A stretch of DNA of 64,000 nt from Ooceraea biroi (GCF_003672135.1 NC_039519.1:1674001-1738000), one strand, 5' to 3'. Counted from the stretch's first letter, positions 20,416-33,118 are shown. Numbers and translations are program-made. Notes: a model not told the origin generated them from the letters alone.

Positions 20416-21508
20416 ATATAACTGGATAGTGGATAGACCGAAATTTTCTGTGTCGATATGAACGGCGCCATGTTGGATAAAACATAGCATTTTCGGACAT
20501 CTTCGGTAGCCGTCGCGAGTCGTCGTGTGCGCAGTCGTACATACGCGCAGTTTTGCGGATATATCAAAGCCGTCGGCGGTGATGTTAAAGGGAGAGCCGC
20601 TACACAACAAGACTAGCGGTGTTACGCGACTTGTGACACAAAGTGTCAACAACGACGGTTTAGTTTTGGAAGGTGTTCGCTCACTTTTTCCAACGCGCCA
20701 ACGAGTTAACTAATGTAAAAACATGTTGTAAGCCGTCCCTGCTGAATATTACGCGACACAAACACAAAGAACACAAGACAAAGTGACTGGAGATTACATG
20801 TTATATACTTACCGATGAAGAGATCTGCGTACACCTCTGCTCTTGTCAACGCCTTTTCTCTTCGTGTAATATTGCGCGTCGCACGGTGCGTCATGTCCGG
20901 CCGAAGAGCCGAAATCTGTATACGAGATGGAGGACGGCACTTCGAACAATTCTTACATTAGTTTATTAGAGTGGATTAGGCCTATTTGGGGAAACCACTA
21001 TAAAAGAAAACGTACCATGCTATCTACTACAAAGTGGTGTGGAAAAAATAGCACCAAAATATTAATTAATAATATTATTAATAATATTAATTAATATTAA
21101 TCATATTTTTTCTGATGTACACACAAATTTTATTTATTAATAATATTAATTAATATTATTAATATTAATAACTAACACTTATACGTATATCAGAACAAAA
21201 AATGCGTGACAATACTTCCTCCGCAACTCGCGCGCGTGAATGAGATGCTGAGAAATTATCGTCCACGCGTCGTATCGTCTGCCGCCGCTTGCCGCTGTAA
21301 ACCGATACTCGCGGCCATCGCGTCGCGCGAGCGGCAAGCCCTGTTATACCCACTTACCCCCCTCGCTCTGGCTCGCGCGTATTGATTCGCTCAGTATCTT
21401 TTATTAATAACTCGAAATTTACGTGATAAATTGCAAAATGGTATAGGACTTTTTTATTTAATGTGACCAGATCTACCTGTGGGCGGAAGGTTTAAACCTT
21501 TGAGTGAA
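20416..21508. other. Intergenic DNA, no gene recognised
   Basis: Mixed composition. An AT-only self-complementary stretch at about 21057-21175 is built from 'TTAATTAATATTA' words. No open frame here has family motifs or a supported intron pattern. Confidence 0.5.
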
Positions 21509-21900
21509 ACACCCTGTATACATATACATATATAATATATATATGTATAATATTAATATATACAGGGTGTCCCATTTTAAAAGTCGCACTCAAATTTCTC
21601 AAAAACACTGCGTTCAATCGAAAAATGTTTCAGACAAAAGTTGTTTGGTTCGAAGGAGGACATAAGAAGGCGTCATTGGTTTGACCTTGAGTGAACGTGT
21701 CAAGGACATGTGAAGGTCAACTTTGTTTTTTAAATTGAAACTCCACCTTTTTATTGCAGATTCTGATTCTCTATCAAAAAGTAAGTAACTTTCGTTTGAA
21801 ACATTTTTTTAAAACGCCCTCTTTATCCCGAAAACTCAGGTTCAACCTTTGGCGGAACAATGATAATACTCGCTTTATAACAGACACTGAAGTTTTTTTT
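21509..21900. repeat. Two 'CAGGGTG' element ends facing each other
   Basis: A right end 'ACACCCTGTATA' at 21509-21520 and a left end 'TACAGGGTGTCCCATTTTAA' at 21561 flank a TA-rich spacer. The DNA after 21561 ('GACCTTGAGTGAACGTGTCA', 'GACATGTGAAGGTCAAC') resembles one arm of the fold-back MITE type seen at 11851 and 19131, with no second arm found. Confidence 0.5.
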
Positions 21901-21955
21901 TAGTATCTTACTGTTTACCATCAGCATGTACGTGCGTGCGTTCGTGCGTGCGTTT

Positions 21956-22165
21956 CCAGCCAACTAAGGCAAGATTGATCACTGATCCGGCCAACTAAGG
22001 CAAAATCGATCACTGATCCGGCCAGTGAAGGCAAGACCGTCGTAGATTCGGCCAGTGAAGGCAAGACCGTCGTAGATTCGGCCAGTGAAGGTAAGACCGT
22101 CGTGGATCCGGCCAGTGAAGGCAAGACCGTCGTGGATTCGGCCAGTTAAGGCAAGATCACTGTCG
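21956..22165. repeat. 30-bp minisatellite, about seven copies
   Basis: The unit is GGCCAGTGAAGGCAAGACCG followed by TCGTRGATYC. Outer units read 'CAACTAAGGCAAGATTGATC'. The inverse of two units is found at 33065-33118, where it is cut by the 2.18-kb unit, so this array belongs to the large inverted repeat. Confidence 0.85.
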
Positions 22166-22207
22166 AAAGCAGGGCCTTGATGAATTACCGTTTTATCTTA
22201 ACAACTG

Positions 22208-24227
22208 TGCGACGTGGATTATTTGTCCAGCACGACGCGACTGGCCTACAGTCCGCCGTACGCGTAGGCGCGGCGTCGCAGATCTGAGAGTTCACGAAAT
22301 AACGAAATCTCGAAACACTCGGAAACTCCGCTCGGTACTTTCTCCTCCCACTGTCGGAATCTCGGGATCGAGTTCGTCAATACCGAGGGCGATATACTTA
22401 ATTGGGCGCCAGGCGCAATCACTTGCGCCACTCACGAAAACACGCGATATATCTCTAAACTCGACTAGCCGACGGCAAAGGGTGGGTTTCAATATTACGA
22501 GGCCACTGGAAGGGAAAACAGTAACAGACGCCACTTATATAGATAAAAGAATATATTTCCTTTAAGTCGGACGCGTAGTCCGGGCGATACAGCGGTTCGC
22601 CACCGCAAGAAACCAGTCACAATGGTGACGCAAAATTAATGAACTCAAACGCAACAACCGATCTTAACGATGAACAGACGGTCTTAACGAGATTAACGAT
22701 TTTGACGAAACGCAAACGTAACTGATATCAACCAACGATCTTAACGATTTGAACAGTCCGAAACTCAAACGCAAATGATACTACCGAACTTCAGCCGCAA
22801 CCGTCACCGACTTCACAATTACGCGAGTCGAAATTACGCGACAAACGCTAACGCGCAATTCATAAAACGAAACGATAACGCGAGTAAAGCATACGATTCG
22901 GCTTCCTCGATCGCTAGGTCACCTTCGATCTCGCATGGTACAACGCTCGGGACTTCCCTCGGTGATTTGTGCGAGTCTCCGCGAGAACGGTCTAAGAAAC
23001 GTCCGACACCACGGGCCCGAAATCCTTCTCCGCTTCGCGACCTCGCCTCAATCCCGAATTTCCTCCTCGAGACGTGACCGGATACAATATCGCGAGCAGC
23101 CTTCCACGCCGGACCACTCGGAATAGCGAAACGCACGAACGACACTCCGCTCGGAAACGAAAACGAGACTCAACCGCGTGGTGTCACACTCGAAGATACC
23201 CTTAGAATGAAATCACATTCGAGGATGCGACGACACGAAAATTACGCTAATACTAACGATACAATAACGATACGCTACATCTGACTGGAGCTGGTTTTCG
23301 GAGCGTGAGTTTCTCCCCTTACACGACACCGGGGCGGACAAGCCTCGCTTCTCGTCCGTGGTCCTCGGGACTCACACGGGACCATTACGCGACAGTAATT
23401 ACTCACAGTAACATCAATTACAGTATTATTGGATCACGAGGCGCCGTCTTAGCCGGTGTACTGGAAATAGATATCGCAGAGTGTGGACCTTACATTGATG
23501 ACTCTCGTCCTTTCTCCGCAGTAGTCCGGTCGCTGGGCCCTTCCGCTTCGATCGTTCCCATCGGCAGCCCTCTCAGTGACGAATCGCGGGGCGCGTCGCG
23601 AGGTCCTTTCCCGCTCGCGCATCGATCCGCGCATCGATCCACCACCGAGCCGCCCTCGAGCCATCGCAGCACCCTTCGCTGCTATCACTCGCTGTAGGTA
23701 GGACGGATTGCCGCTTTCCAGGTGCTCCTTACGTGCTGGCCGTGCCGACTCCCTCCGTTTCCTGATTTTCCTCGTCGAGCTGACCAGGCTCAGACGGGGG
23801 GTCTAGAAGTCTTGACAGGAGGATAGCTCACCTTATCCTAGGCTTCGGGTTCGCCCTCCTCCTTTCGGTCTCTCGGCACGGGATTCTGCTGCTGCGGATG
23901 TCACCTGCGGCTTCGCTCCTCTTTGCGTGGTATATTGCACCAGCTCGGACGGTCGGCGGCCTCGATCTTCTCCTGCGGCTTGGACCCTCGCAGGCTCCCG
24001 CGACTCTCAAACGCCTCAGGCTCCTCCGGTGTCTTCCGTGATGGCCCTCGGCACAATCTTCCAGTTATGGATTCACTCTGCGAACTCGCAAAAAGGATTA
24101 GCACACCGCTCGCCGTTACTCGGTAAAAGGATCGCTCCCCCTCAAACGAAAGGAACGATCTTGGCGGAATAGTTGTGCTTCCTCAGTCACGCAACTTGTG
24201 ACGGACGTCCTGAAACGTCACGTCACA
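22208..24227. mobile_element. 2.0-kb solo-LTR-like insertion with 4-bp TSD and known empty site
   Basis: The insertion begins TGCGACGTGG and ends CACGTCACA. It is flanked by ACTG at 22204-22207 and 24228-24231. The inverted copy of the host DNA at about 33000-33030 lacks it and shows one uninterrupted joint, so both borders are defined by an empty site. TG...CA ends and a 4-bp duplication fit an LTR. Open frames inside (for example 22775-23077, 23305-23697) show no gag/pol motifs. The LTR superfamily is unknown. Confidence 0.75.
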
Positions 24228-25323
24228 ACTGTTCCAAAATTCGTCCATTATTTTCAATACATAGTTGTATACATAGTTGTACTCGTCGTTCGAAGTTTTG
24301 AACAGTTGACAAAAGTATGTTTCTAGGGATATTTCTACAGTTATCAATTGTCCGTTGCCTCATGTTTTCCCTAGTAGTCGGTTGTTCTGCGTACACCACG
24401 TTTTTCAAGTAGCCCCATAGAAAAAAATCTGGACTAGTCAGATCTGGAGATCTGGGGCACCACTCAACATGTCCTCGAATTCCTATCCACTTTCTTGGAA
24501 ATCGGCGATGTAAAAATTGTTGAATCCTTCTGCTCCTATGGGCTGGCGCGCCATCGTGTTGAAGCCACATACGTTGTCTTGTCTGCAGGTCAACATTCTC
24601 CAAAAGAATTGGCAATTCATGTCTTAGAAAATGTAAATAGTCGGTTGCGTTGACGTTTCCCTCTAAAAAATACGGACCAATCAAATAGCCATTCAACACA
24701 ACTGCACACCACACAACAAGACTTCAGCGAGTTGATGGTTAACTTCACGATACCAATGTGGATTTTCTACGGACCAATAATGACTGTTGTGTCGGTTCAG
24801 TTGGCCGTTGTTGTGGAAAGTAGCTTCATCAGAGAACATTACGTAATCTAAAAAAATCTGAATCATGAAGTATCATCGTTTGGGCCCAATTGCAGAATGC
24901 TAGCCTTCGTTGGAAATCATTAGACATTAAGCACTGAGTTAAAGTTATGTGGTAAGGATGGAAACCGTGGAGAGCTATAATTCTTTGAATAGTGGATTTT
25001 GGAATACCTGATTGTCTTTCAATTTGTCGCACAAAAATATGGGGATTTAGATTTAGCATAGCCAACACAACAAGAACTCGTGGATCATCTCGTTCACTTA
25101 CACGACGACATTGTCGGCTTATAGGAGGACGCTGTCTCTCACGCCTCTCGATTCTGGCAATCACTACATCAGCTGGATGCTGATATCTGTTAGAAAAGCG
25201 TTGACGATACAATTGTGCTGCTGCACGGTAATTACCACGGCATTCTCCGAGAACTAGAAGAATGTCAACAATTTCATTTCGTATGTAATCTGGCATTTTG
25301 CAAATTAATAAAAGAGAAAACAT
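24223..25323 (-). pseudogene. Tc1/mariner-superfamily transposase with DUF4817-type head, left copy
   Basis: The minus strand begins at MFSLLLICKMPDYIRNEIVD (25323) or at the inner Met near 25296. An HTH head ('LLVLGECRGNYRAAAQLYRQ') and 'GIPKSTIQRIIALHGFHPYH' precede a frameshift in a T run near 24845 (then 'VMFSDEATFHNNGQL', first catalytic Asp). A second frameshift near 24725 leads to 'WCAVVLNGYLIGPYFLEG', 'WLQHDGAPAHRS' (second Asp) and 'WCPRSPDLTSPDFFLWGYLK' (third acidic position). Length and order match insect IS630/Tc1/mariner proteins. The copy at 31923-33029 carries the same two frameshifts. Confidence 0.88.
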
Positions 25324-25540
25324 TTTTAGAATTAATATTTTTGAATAAATACCTGAACAATAGACTACTCAAAAAATCATTCACAGCGCGAGAAGCGACT
25401 CCGTCAAATCGAAAGCCTCGCACAAAAGCGCTATACTTGAGCAGCAATCACACTATTGACGAGATTTGCTGGTATTTACGGATACACAAAGCAGAAACTC
25501 AAAGTTGCAGCGCTGCTTATCCGCCGAGCTGGGCCTCGCT
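24228..25540. repeat. Left arm of large inverted repeat (pairs with 31706-33030)
   Basis: The arm ends at 'GCTGGGCCTCGCT' (25540). Its partner begins at the inverse 'AGCGAGGCCCAGC' (31706). The ORF translations in the two arms are identical over the compared segments. Beyond the solo-LTR insertion the arm continues into the minisatellite at 21956-22205. Confidence 0.9.
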
Positions 25541-28500
25541 CAGCTGCAAACGCGTCGGAGAATTTACGGAAACGCACGGTAAATCAATAATTATCACATG
25601 TGCGGCATCTGCTTCGCTGAAGAAGCGATGGCGACATGTGTGGCGCTAATTAAATGTCGATTAAAGGTGCCGCTCTAACCGCACTCGAGAAGTCGTTCTT
25701 CGATTAAAATTAAAATACGCGTAATCCGCATCGTGGATAACCACGGGAAAATGTAGGTGCGCCATCTCAAGCTCGATGTTGTTCGACGTCCGAAACAGAG
25801 TATCAGACTGAAAATTTTATCGTCGGACCAGTGTGACATCCTGCGATGTCCAATAACCTTAAAAATTTTATTTTTGCTTATTCAACGCATTTATGAATTA
25901 ATCGCTAGAATTATGGTATAAACTACCAACATATTGTTAATATTATGACTTACCATTGACATTTATCGTCAACCAAAGTACATCATAAGTTGTTACCGAC
26001 AATGTATAACCATATAAGACAGGTTACCGGCAAACGCATATTCACTACTTAACCAATTACCGACCTTCGATAGGTACCAACTATTATATTGAACATATTA
26101 CTATTTTATTTTATTAATCATCATTAATGTTGCTAATCAATAGTTAAGAAGGAAAAAGGAAAAATCCAAAAAACACATAAACGAGTAAAACCAATACAAT
26201 ATACTAACTTTAGAATCATAGTTATTACATAAGTTACGTAGTAGCCTTTTATGAACGGGAAGAGATACTTATATATATATAAAAGAATGAAAAAACCATA
26301 AAAACATGCATAAAAATGAAAATCCACTGAAAAGCCATTATAATACGTTTTAATACTGTAATTGTAGTAATTTTTGGATATTTTATAACGTTAGCTATTA
26401 GACATACTATATACATATAAATAATTTAGGGCGTCCTTATAACAATATATTTTATGTACACTGTTACATTAAGGAGATCAATTAAATATAGGAGTAAATT
26501 AAATTTTTTGAATATAATAAAATTTTGTTATAGACAAACAAATTTTATAATAACAATCGCATTCATGATATATTTAATTATACGATTATATAGTCATCTG
26601 CGAGTATAACAAAAATGCATAGAACATTTGAGTGCATTTGTTATGAAAAAACCATAGGTTATTGTTTATAATAATTGAAGGAATAAGGTTAGATGAATAA
26701 AAAGTATATAACAATGGTCCATGGACCATATCGAAGGACCGTAGGAATTTGGAATTTTTAAATTGTCAAAATTTTTATTTGTTAACTAAGCAATGAAAAT
26801 CTTAACCGTTGGGAAATAATTTTTTATAATTATATAGCGTTATTGTGGGTAATAAGAGGAACTCAACGGTACCATCAAATTTATGAAAAACTCATTAATT
26901 TAGAAATGACCAACAACTTTCGTTGAGCACCATTTTTCGCCAGTCTAATGGTACCTGTGGAAAAATTTTCGTTTTAACATTATTACTTTACGAGATATTG
27001 CAAAAATTGAAAAGTCACTATTCCTTAAACAAATATACATTATTTTTTAATACGTTTGGTGTAGAAGATTTTAATAAATTATCAGTAGTTTAGAAGTTAT
27101 ATGGATTTAAATAAATTAAGTTAAAATCAATTAATTAATTAATAATTAGTTATGAATAACGAAAAACCAATTGCGAAAAACATATAGATCAATTAATATA
27201 AGCATTTGATTATTACATTATTAGTTATTAGCTCGCTGTGGCATTATGGTTCATTATTCATTTAATAAGAGTAATTATTTAACTATACCATCATTAAAAT
27301 TCATATAACATTTAGTTAATCAGTTAAAATATATGAATGATTATTAATCGTAGAATAAAGAACATTATAATGATGCGTTAACTTGTAAACTTAGGCATTT
27401 AGTTATATTATATGGACCACATAGCGTTTACAACATTTCGTACACTTTGTAATGTTTCAAACACTTTAAAGTGGTTAAGGGACTTCATGCGCTTTGTAAC
27501 ATTAAGTTGCTAATTTGTGAAGTAAGAAACAATTATAATGCATTAAATTGCAATGCTATTAATTGTTTTAATATTACTTGTATTGAATTATTAATTCATT
27601 ATTTTATTTAATGGAAGATATTATAATGACTAGCATTAATATAACAACTAATCAATAGGTTAAGGTATATGAATAATTATTATTAATAAGAAACGTTACA
27701 GTAGTGCATTAAAGTATAATACACAAGGTTACTCTAATATTAATTAACTGAATGCATTAAATTATTATCCAGAGGTACAAGGGACCTTATAAATAATTAA
27801 TGCATAAGGTTGTAGAAATTTAGGTTAAATTAATAATTTTAATATTTCATTTGTTGGGATTGAATAATACAGTGGACAAGGTGTTAATTGAAGATTATTT
27901 CATTAACAGAAAATATCACTTATAAGTTAGTATCATTATTGGTTGATTCGTACTACTACCATGTAAGGTTACCTTTATATTTTTTTATATCTTAATATTA
28001 ATAAATCATGCAATATTCGCATTTTAAATTAGATATATTGTCTTTATAGGTTTATTAAAGATTTTTAATATTAAAATAAAAAAAAAATAAATAATTAACG
28101 GGACGCGAACCATGAAATATTAATTCTTAAGGCGGCGATTTACTGACGCCAGATTAAAGTAATAATCGGTGTTCACTGTCTTAATCAAAAGACATAACAG
28201 TCTCTTCGATAAATTTAATCGTTAAATTTTAGTTGACTGAAAGTCATACCGGATGTTCTAATTATTTAGTACGGAGAAATTTCTGTTGACCATAAGTCCC
28301 AACAGCTCATGCGATAAATTCGTACTGAGAATTTTATGTTGAACATTGGGAGAAAAATAATTTTATCTAACCAAAGCACTGAGCTCATCGTCCCCACCAG
28401 ACTTTTCAAGGTCTCGATCCCACCATTAATAATTTTAAGAGCGGGGATGATCGGTGTACTTCAATCGTTGCCCACGAATTGCACTTTCGGCTACTCGATC

Positions 28501-29080
28501 CGCCTTGGTGCAACACGGCGAGAAGCGAAGGAAGACCGGAAAGATGAATAAGTGAAAGAGCGGATGATGAGAAATGAACTTTAAATGTATGATTAACGAA
28601 AGCTTTATTGGAACACGTTGAAAGCGCGTTTGAACAACAAAGAAACTTCGTAAGAGATACACTGTGGCTTTAAGTCCGATCGACTCGACTCGCGATGCTC
28701 GAAAGACAATGATCAGCTGATTCGGAAGCTAGCCGGTGTCGGATTCGGTAGCGGGGAAAGACGAACGCGTGTTTGTCTTCGATTCGTGTCATAACAAGTT
28801 CTTATTTTGAGGCTTAGAATCGATGAAAGGAATATGTACATGCAGAAAGTAAGATGATAAAGAAAATCGCAGTTATAATTATTGATAAAAGTCTGACCAG
28901 GGAACCAATCAGCGATCAAGGCGTAGCCTCCCTACTATTATAACTTTGCATTTAATTATAAGGTCCCCACTTTTTGTAACCCCTTGTCGAGCGACAGGGA
29001 CTCAGCCCTAAAATTTTAGTATAAGACTTGGTGCAGTAGCAAGAGAGCGTGACTTATTATTTGCTTCTTGATGTCACTTC
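25541..29080. other. AT-rich spacer between inverted arms, no gene recognised
   Basis: 'TGTGACATCC' at 25830 resembles the starts of the LTR-like units, and 'GGACGTGACA' at 31687-31696 resembles their ends. They might bound one 5.9-kb element, but a clean target duplication is not visible (CCAG versus CTAG). From 26000 to 28100 the DNA is strongly AT-rich. 28100-28950 is more mixed. I see no coding exon. Confidence 0.45.
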
Positions 29081-29086
29081 GCTTTA

Positions 29087-31293
29087 TAGCGTTACGTCGC
29101 TAATGAAGCGTCTACCTAACTCAGTACTTGTCAGTCATTTATAATTTGCTATTACTTGATTTGCATTATAGCGTTGAGTCGCTATTAAGGCATCAACCTA
29201 ATTTAGAATCAGTGGAGTTTTGTTTAACAATTATTTCTCGCTGCTGCTTGTTAAGTGCTTCCTGGCCTGAGGGTCCAGATTACTGCGAACATTTGTGAGT
29301 AGATTTGTACCAAGTTTGAATTCTTATTGTATACCCACTATTCTTAATTGTTGTTTGCCAACTAATACGACTTTATTTTATATTCATACGACATTTTTAT
29401 TCAATCTCTCTGTAACAAAATTATATTATATCTACATTCAGTGACAGTTTACTTATTAATTCATCATTTATTTTGTAACTTTTGTACCCTCTTTACCCTA
29501 ATTAATTATCCATTTATATAATCCTTAAAATATTCTTTAAAAGATTTATACTACCTTTCCTTATTTTACTTGGCGTTTATCCGCTGATAGTCCGACTTCT
29601 TTTAGTTACATTTTATTTATACTATTTCCAGCTATATTACTACTAGGCGATACCATTTATGACTATACTACTAGCATCAATTTGCTCGTATTATCAGCAC
29701 AATTCCTTATTAATTCACTCCTTATTATTTTATTTGTTGATCCATTACTACTTACAGTTATATTATTAAGCGTCCATTTCGCTTATGATACAACCCTTTA
29801 ATACTTCTACTACTTATAGCTATACGATTGGCTATACACCTTTAGCTATATTACTAAGCATCCATTTCGCTTTTGATACAATTTTTAATTATCCTTAGAA
29901 TATTAGTATTACCTCTAATTATACTACTACGCGTTTACTTCGCTTATGATATAAATCTTTCATTGAGTTGTACTACTTATTCATTCTTTTTACTACCTAT
30001 ACCAATCGGCGTTTATCCGCCTGTGATATACCTTTGTCATTGACTCATATCACTATTATTTTACTTATAAGTTATTATATCAAGCGTTTAATTCGCTTGT
30101 AGCATGACTTTAATTTAATTCATACTACTTATTTACTTGTACTACTTACCCTTATATTGTTGGGCGTTTAATCCGCTTGCATTACAACTTTTATTAACTT
30201 ACTTATACTATTTGAAGTTGTCCGTCTACAATACGATTTTATTAGTTTATACCACTTATTTTACCGTTAATCTAATAATGAAGAATATAAGGTTCCAAAT
30301 TTGGAACTTTGAAGTGTGAAATAAATAGTTTAGTACGCCTATATACTTATACTACCTATATTTTGTTTTCACCAAGCCAATCACAGCAATATTCGCTGTA
30401 ATCCATTTCATTAATCCATTTCCGAGTTACAGATTGTTCCAGGATTACTTTTTTATATTACTACTCTTGATTAATAACCTTAAATTATTATTATTATTAA
30501 TATTCAAGGAACATATTAAAATATATGCTATTAATAACTTTTGAACCAGTTATTGTCAGTATTTATTTGTAATCTTTTTATTATTATTTAAAACAATTTT
30601 GGAATAAGGATAGGTACTTAAGCGTTTACTCGCTTTAAGGAGTAAAAAGTGCTCTAAGTACATTAGAAATTTTGTTTTTATGTAGATGGTAAAGTAAAGC
30701 CGCCATAGGGCTGGACGCCGAAAAAAGGAAAGAATTGAATACCTCCAAAGATTACGCCGAGAACAATTTGCAAGGTTTTTGGAAAATCTTAATAAAACTG
30801 AACAACATTCGGAGTGAAACATTAATCAGGTCCCTTCGACCTCAACTGAGGGCAAAAAGGTGCCCTTAATTTCGTCACTTACCAACAGTAACTTTCCTCA
30901 ACATACTCCTTCGGGAAGCGACGATACATCCGCTGAATCTGAGGATCCAGGAACAAGATTTTTACCTCAACCTATTACTGAGGAATCTGAAATTATCAAT
31001 TTAACTTGCGATGAATCTGACATAGAATTTATTGAGGTAATAGAGTTGATTCAGAATCCCCGACCTGATCCAATAATAAACTCATACTTCATGCAATTAG
31101 AGAGATTTATTCGGGTAACCTTAATCGACAATGCCAATAACACCACTGTAACACACGAAATTCCAGAAGAATTGGAACCATCTACTGAGGAATAAAGTTA
31201 TAATCATTTAATAGTTAATATTTTATTTACACCTCCCTAATTTTGGTTAAACTTATGAACTGACTCAAGCAATCAAAAGCGTTCACCCGCTTT
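29087..31293. repeat. Array of small hairpins 'AAGCG(loop)CGCTT', ~80-bp spacing
   Basis: Short self-complementary motifs recur: TAGCG-TTACGT-CGCTA (29087), TAGCG-TTGAGT-CGCTA (29169), GCG-TTTATC-CGC (29573), AAGCG-TCCATTT-CGCTT (29768), AAGCA-TCCATTT-CGCTT (29855), GCGTTTACTTCGC (29930), GGCG-TTTAT-CCGCC (30008), CAAGCG-TTTAATT-CGCTTG (30081), GGGCGTTTAATCCGC (30162), TTAAGCG-TTTACT-CGCTTTAA (30618) and AAAGCG-TTCACC-CGCTTT (31276). From 29768 to 30178 they sit about 73-87 bp apart with 'TACTACTTAT' spacers, like a decayed tandem repeat whose stem has been kept. Confidence 0.7.
30698..31195 (+). CDS. Unrecognised basic-to-acidic protein, frame interrupted by TGA
   Basis: One frame is open from 30698 to 31195 except for a TGA at 30815-30817. 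The upstream part is Arg/Lys-rich and helical-looking ('RRKKERIEYLQRLRREQFAR'). The downstream part is Ser/Pro-rich and very acidic ('DDTSAESEDPG', 'NLTCDESDIEFIEVIELI') and ends 'EELEPSTEE'. There is no ATG at the front, so a 5' exon may exist. I do not recognise the family. The basic N-terminal block loosely resembles that of the spliced gene at 33999. It lies inside the hairpin array and about 500 bp before the 'GGACGTGACA' end. It could be a decayed accessory gene of an LTR-like element. Confidence 0.45.
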
Positions 31294-31705
31294 AAGCGTG
31301 GACTAGAAGAGCGAACGTAAGGTTAGTTACTACTTGAGTCATTCTACTTGAGTTATACTACTTGAGTTATACTATTTAATTCTTTGGTTAGTACCAGTTA
31401 TGTTTATTATTTTCCTTTGTCGTTATTACCTAGATTTAATACATAGTAATAAATAATTCTAGCATCATAGAGTCATAGACTATATTTTATTAATCAACAA
31501 TTATACATTCATAGTTTTGATTCAGAAAGATAACCTTGTCATCATTGTAAGTTGATCCAAACTCTCTCCATTCCCGGGTAAAGTCGGTGTATGCAGATTG
31601 ACCCTAAATCAAAAGAGAGTATCTGATGTTAACTACTGAGGGCTAGGTTAACACAGAAACCAGGGTAGCGACGTTCTCACTTCCCCGGACGTGACACTAG
31701 TTTCG

Positions 31706-33118
31706 AGCGAGGCCCAGCTCGGCGGATAAGCAGCGCTGCAACTTTGAGTTTCTGCTTTGTGTATCCGTAAATACCAGCAAATCTCGTCAATAGTGTGATT
31801 GCTGCTCAAGTATAGCGCTTTTGTGCGAGGCTTTCGATTTGACGGAGTCGCTTCTCGCGCTGTGAATGATTTTTTGAGTAGTCTATTGTTCAGGTATTTA
31901 TTCAAAAATATTAATTCTAAAAATGTTTTCTCTTTTATTAATTTGCAAAATGCCAGATTACATACGAAATGAAATTGTTGACATTCTTCTAGTTCTCGGA
32001 GAATGCCGTGGTAATTACCGTGCAGCAGCACAATTGTATCGTCAACGCTTTTCTAACAGATATCAGCATCCAGCTGATGTAGTGATTGCCAGAATCGAGA
32101 GGCGTGAGAGACAGCGTCCTCCTATAAGCCGACAATGTCGTCGTGTAAGTGAACGAGATGATCCACGAGTTCTTGTTGTGTTGGCTATGCTAAATCTAAA
32201 TCCCCATATTTTTGTGCGACAAATTGAAAGACAATCAGGTATTCCAAAATCCACTATTCAAAGAATTATAGCTCTCCACGGTTTCCATCCTTACCACATA
32301 ACTTTAACTCAGTGCTTAATGTCTAATGATTTCCAACGAAGGCTAGCATTCTGCAATTGGGCCCAAACGATGATACTTCATGATTCAGATTTTTTTAGAT
32401 TACGTAATGTTCTCTGATGAAGCTACTTTCCACAACAACGGCCAACTGCACCGACACAACAGTCATTATTGGTCCGTAGAAAATCCACATTGGTATCGTG
32501 AAGTTAACCATCAACTCGCTGAAGTCTTGTTGTGTGGTGTGCAGTTGTGTTGAATGGCTATTTGATTGGTCCGTATTTTTTAGAGGGAAACGTCAACGCA
32601 ACCGACTATTTACATTTTCTAAGACATGAATTGCCAATTCTTTTGGAGAATGTTGACCTGCAGACAAGACAACGTATGTGGCTTCAACACGATGGCGCGC
32701 CAGCCCATAGGAGCAGAAGGATTCAACAATTTTTACATCGCCGATTTCCAAGAAAGTGGATAGGAATTCGAGGACATGTTGAGTGGTGCCCCAGATCTCC
32801 AGATCTGACTAGTCCAGATTTTTTTCTATGGGGCTACTTGAAAAACGTGGTGTACGCAGAACAACCGACTACTAGGGAAAACATGAGGCAACGGACAATT
32901 GATAACTGTAGAAATATCCCTAGAAACATACTTTTGTCAACTGTTCAAAACTTCGAACGACGAGTACAACTATGTATACAACTATGTATTGAAAATAATG
33001 GACGAATTTTGGAACAGTTGATGAGATAAAATAGTAATTCATCAAGGCCTTGGTTTCGACAGTGATCTTGCCTTAACTGGCCGGATCCACGACGGTCTTG
33101 CCTTCACTGGCCGGATCC
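31706..33118. repeat. Right arm of large inverted repeat
   Basis: This arm is the inverse of 24228-25540 plus the minisatellite end at 21956-22207, uninterrupted here. It is truncated at 33118, inside a 'GGCCGGATCC' minisatellite unit, by the start of the 2.18-kb unit. Confidence 0.9.
31923..33029 (+). pseudogene. Tc1/mariner-superfamily transposase with DUF4817-type head, right copy
   Basis: This is the inverted twin of the gene at 24223-25323. The head region (31923-32417) and C-terminal half (32532-33029) are separated by the same two frameshifts, near 32400 in a T run and near 32540. The C-terminus here runs two residues longer ('LEQLMR') because the left copy is cut by the solo LTR at that point. 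Motifs are as described for the left copy. The shared lesions show that duplication came after inactivation. Confidence 0.88.

Noticed and set aside
29087..30180. CRISPR-like array
   Set aside because: The repeats are short, poorly conserved hairpins in an insect genome, with no uniform repeat or spacer length and no cas genes.
25830..31696. A single 5.9-kb element with TGTGACATCC...GGACGTGACA ends
   Set aside because: The flanking tetramers do not match (CCAG/CTAG) and no gag/pol or repeated LTR was found, so it was left as a possibility only.
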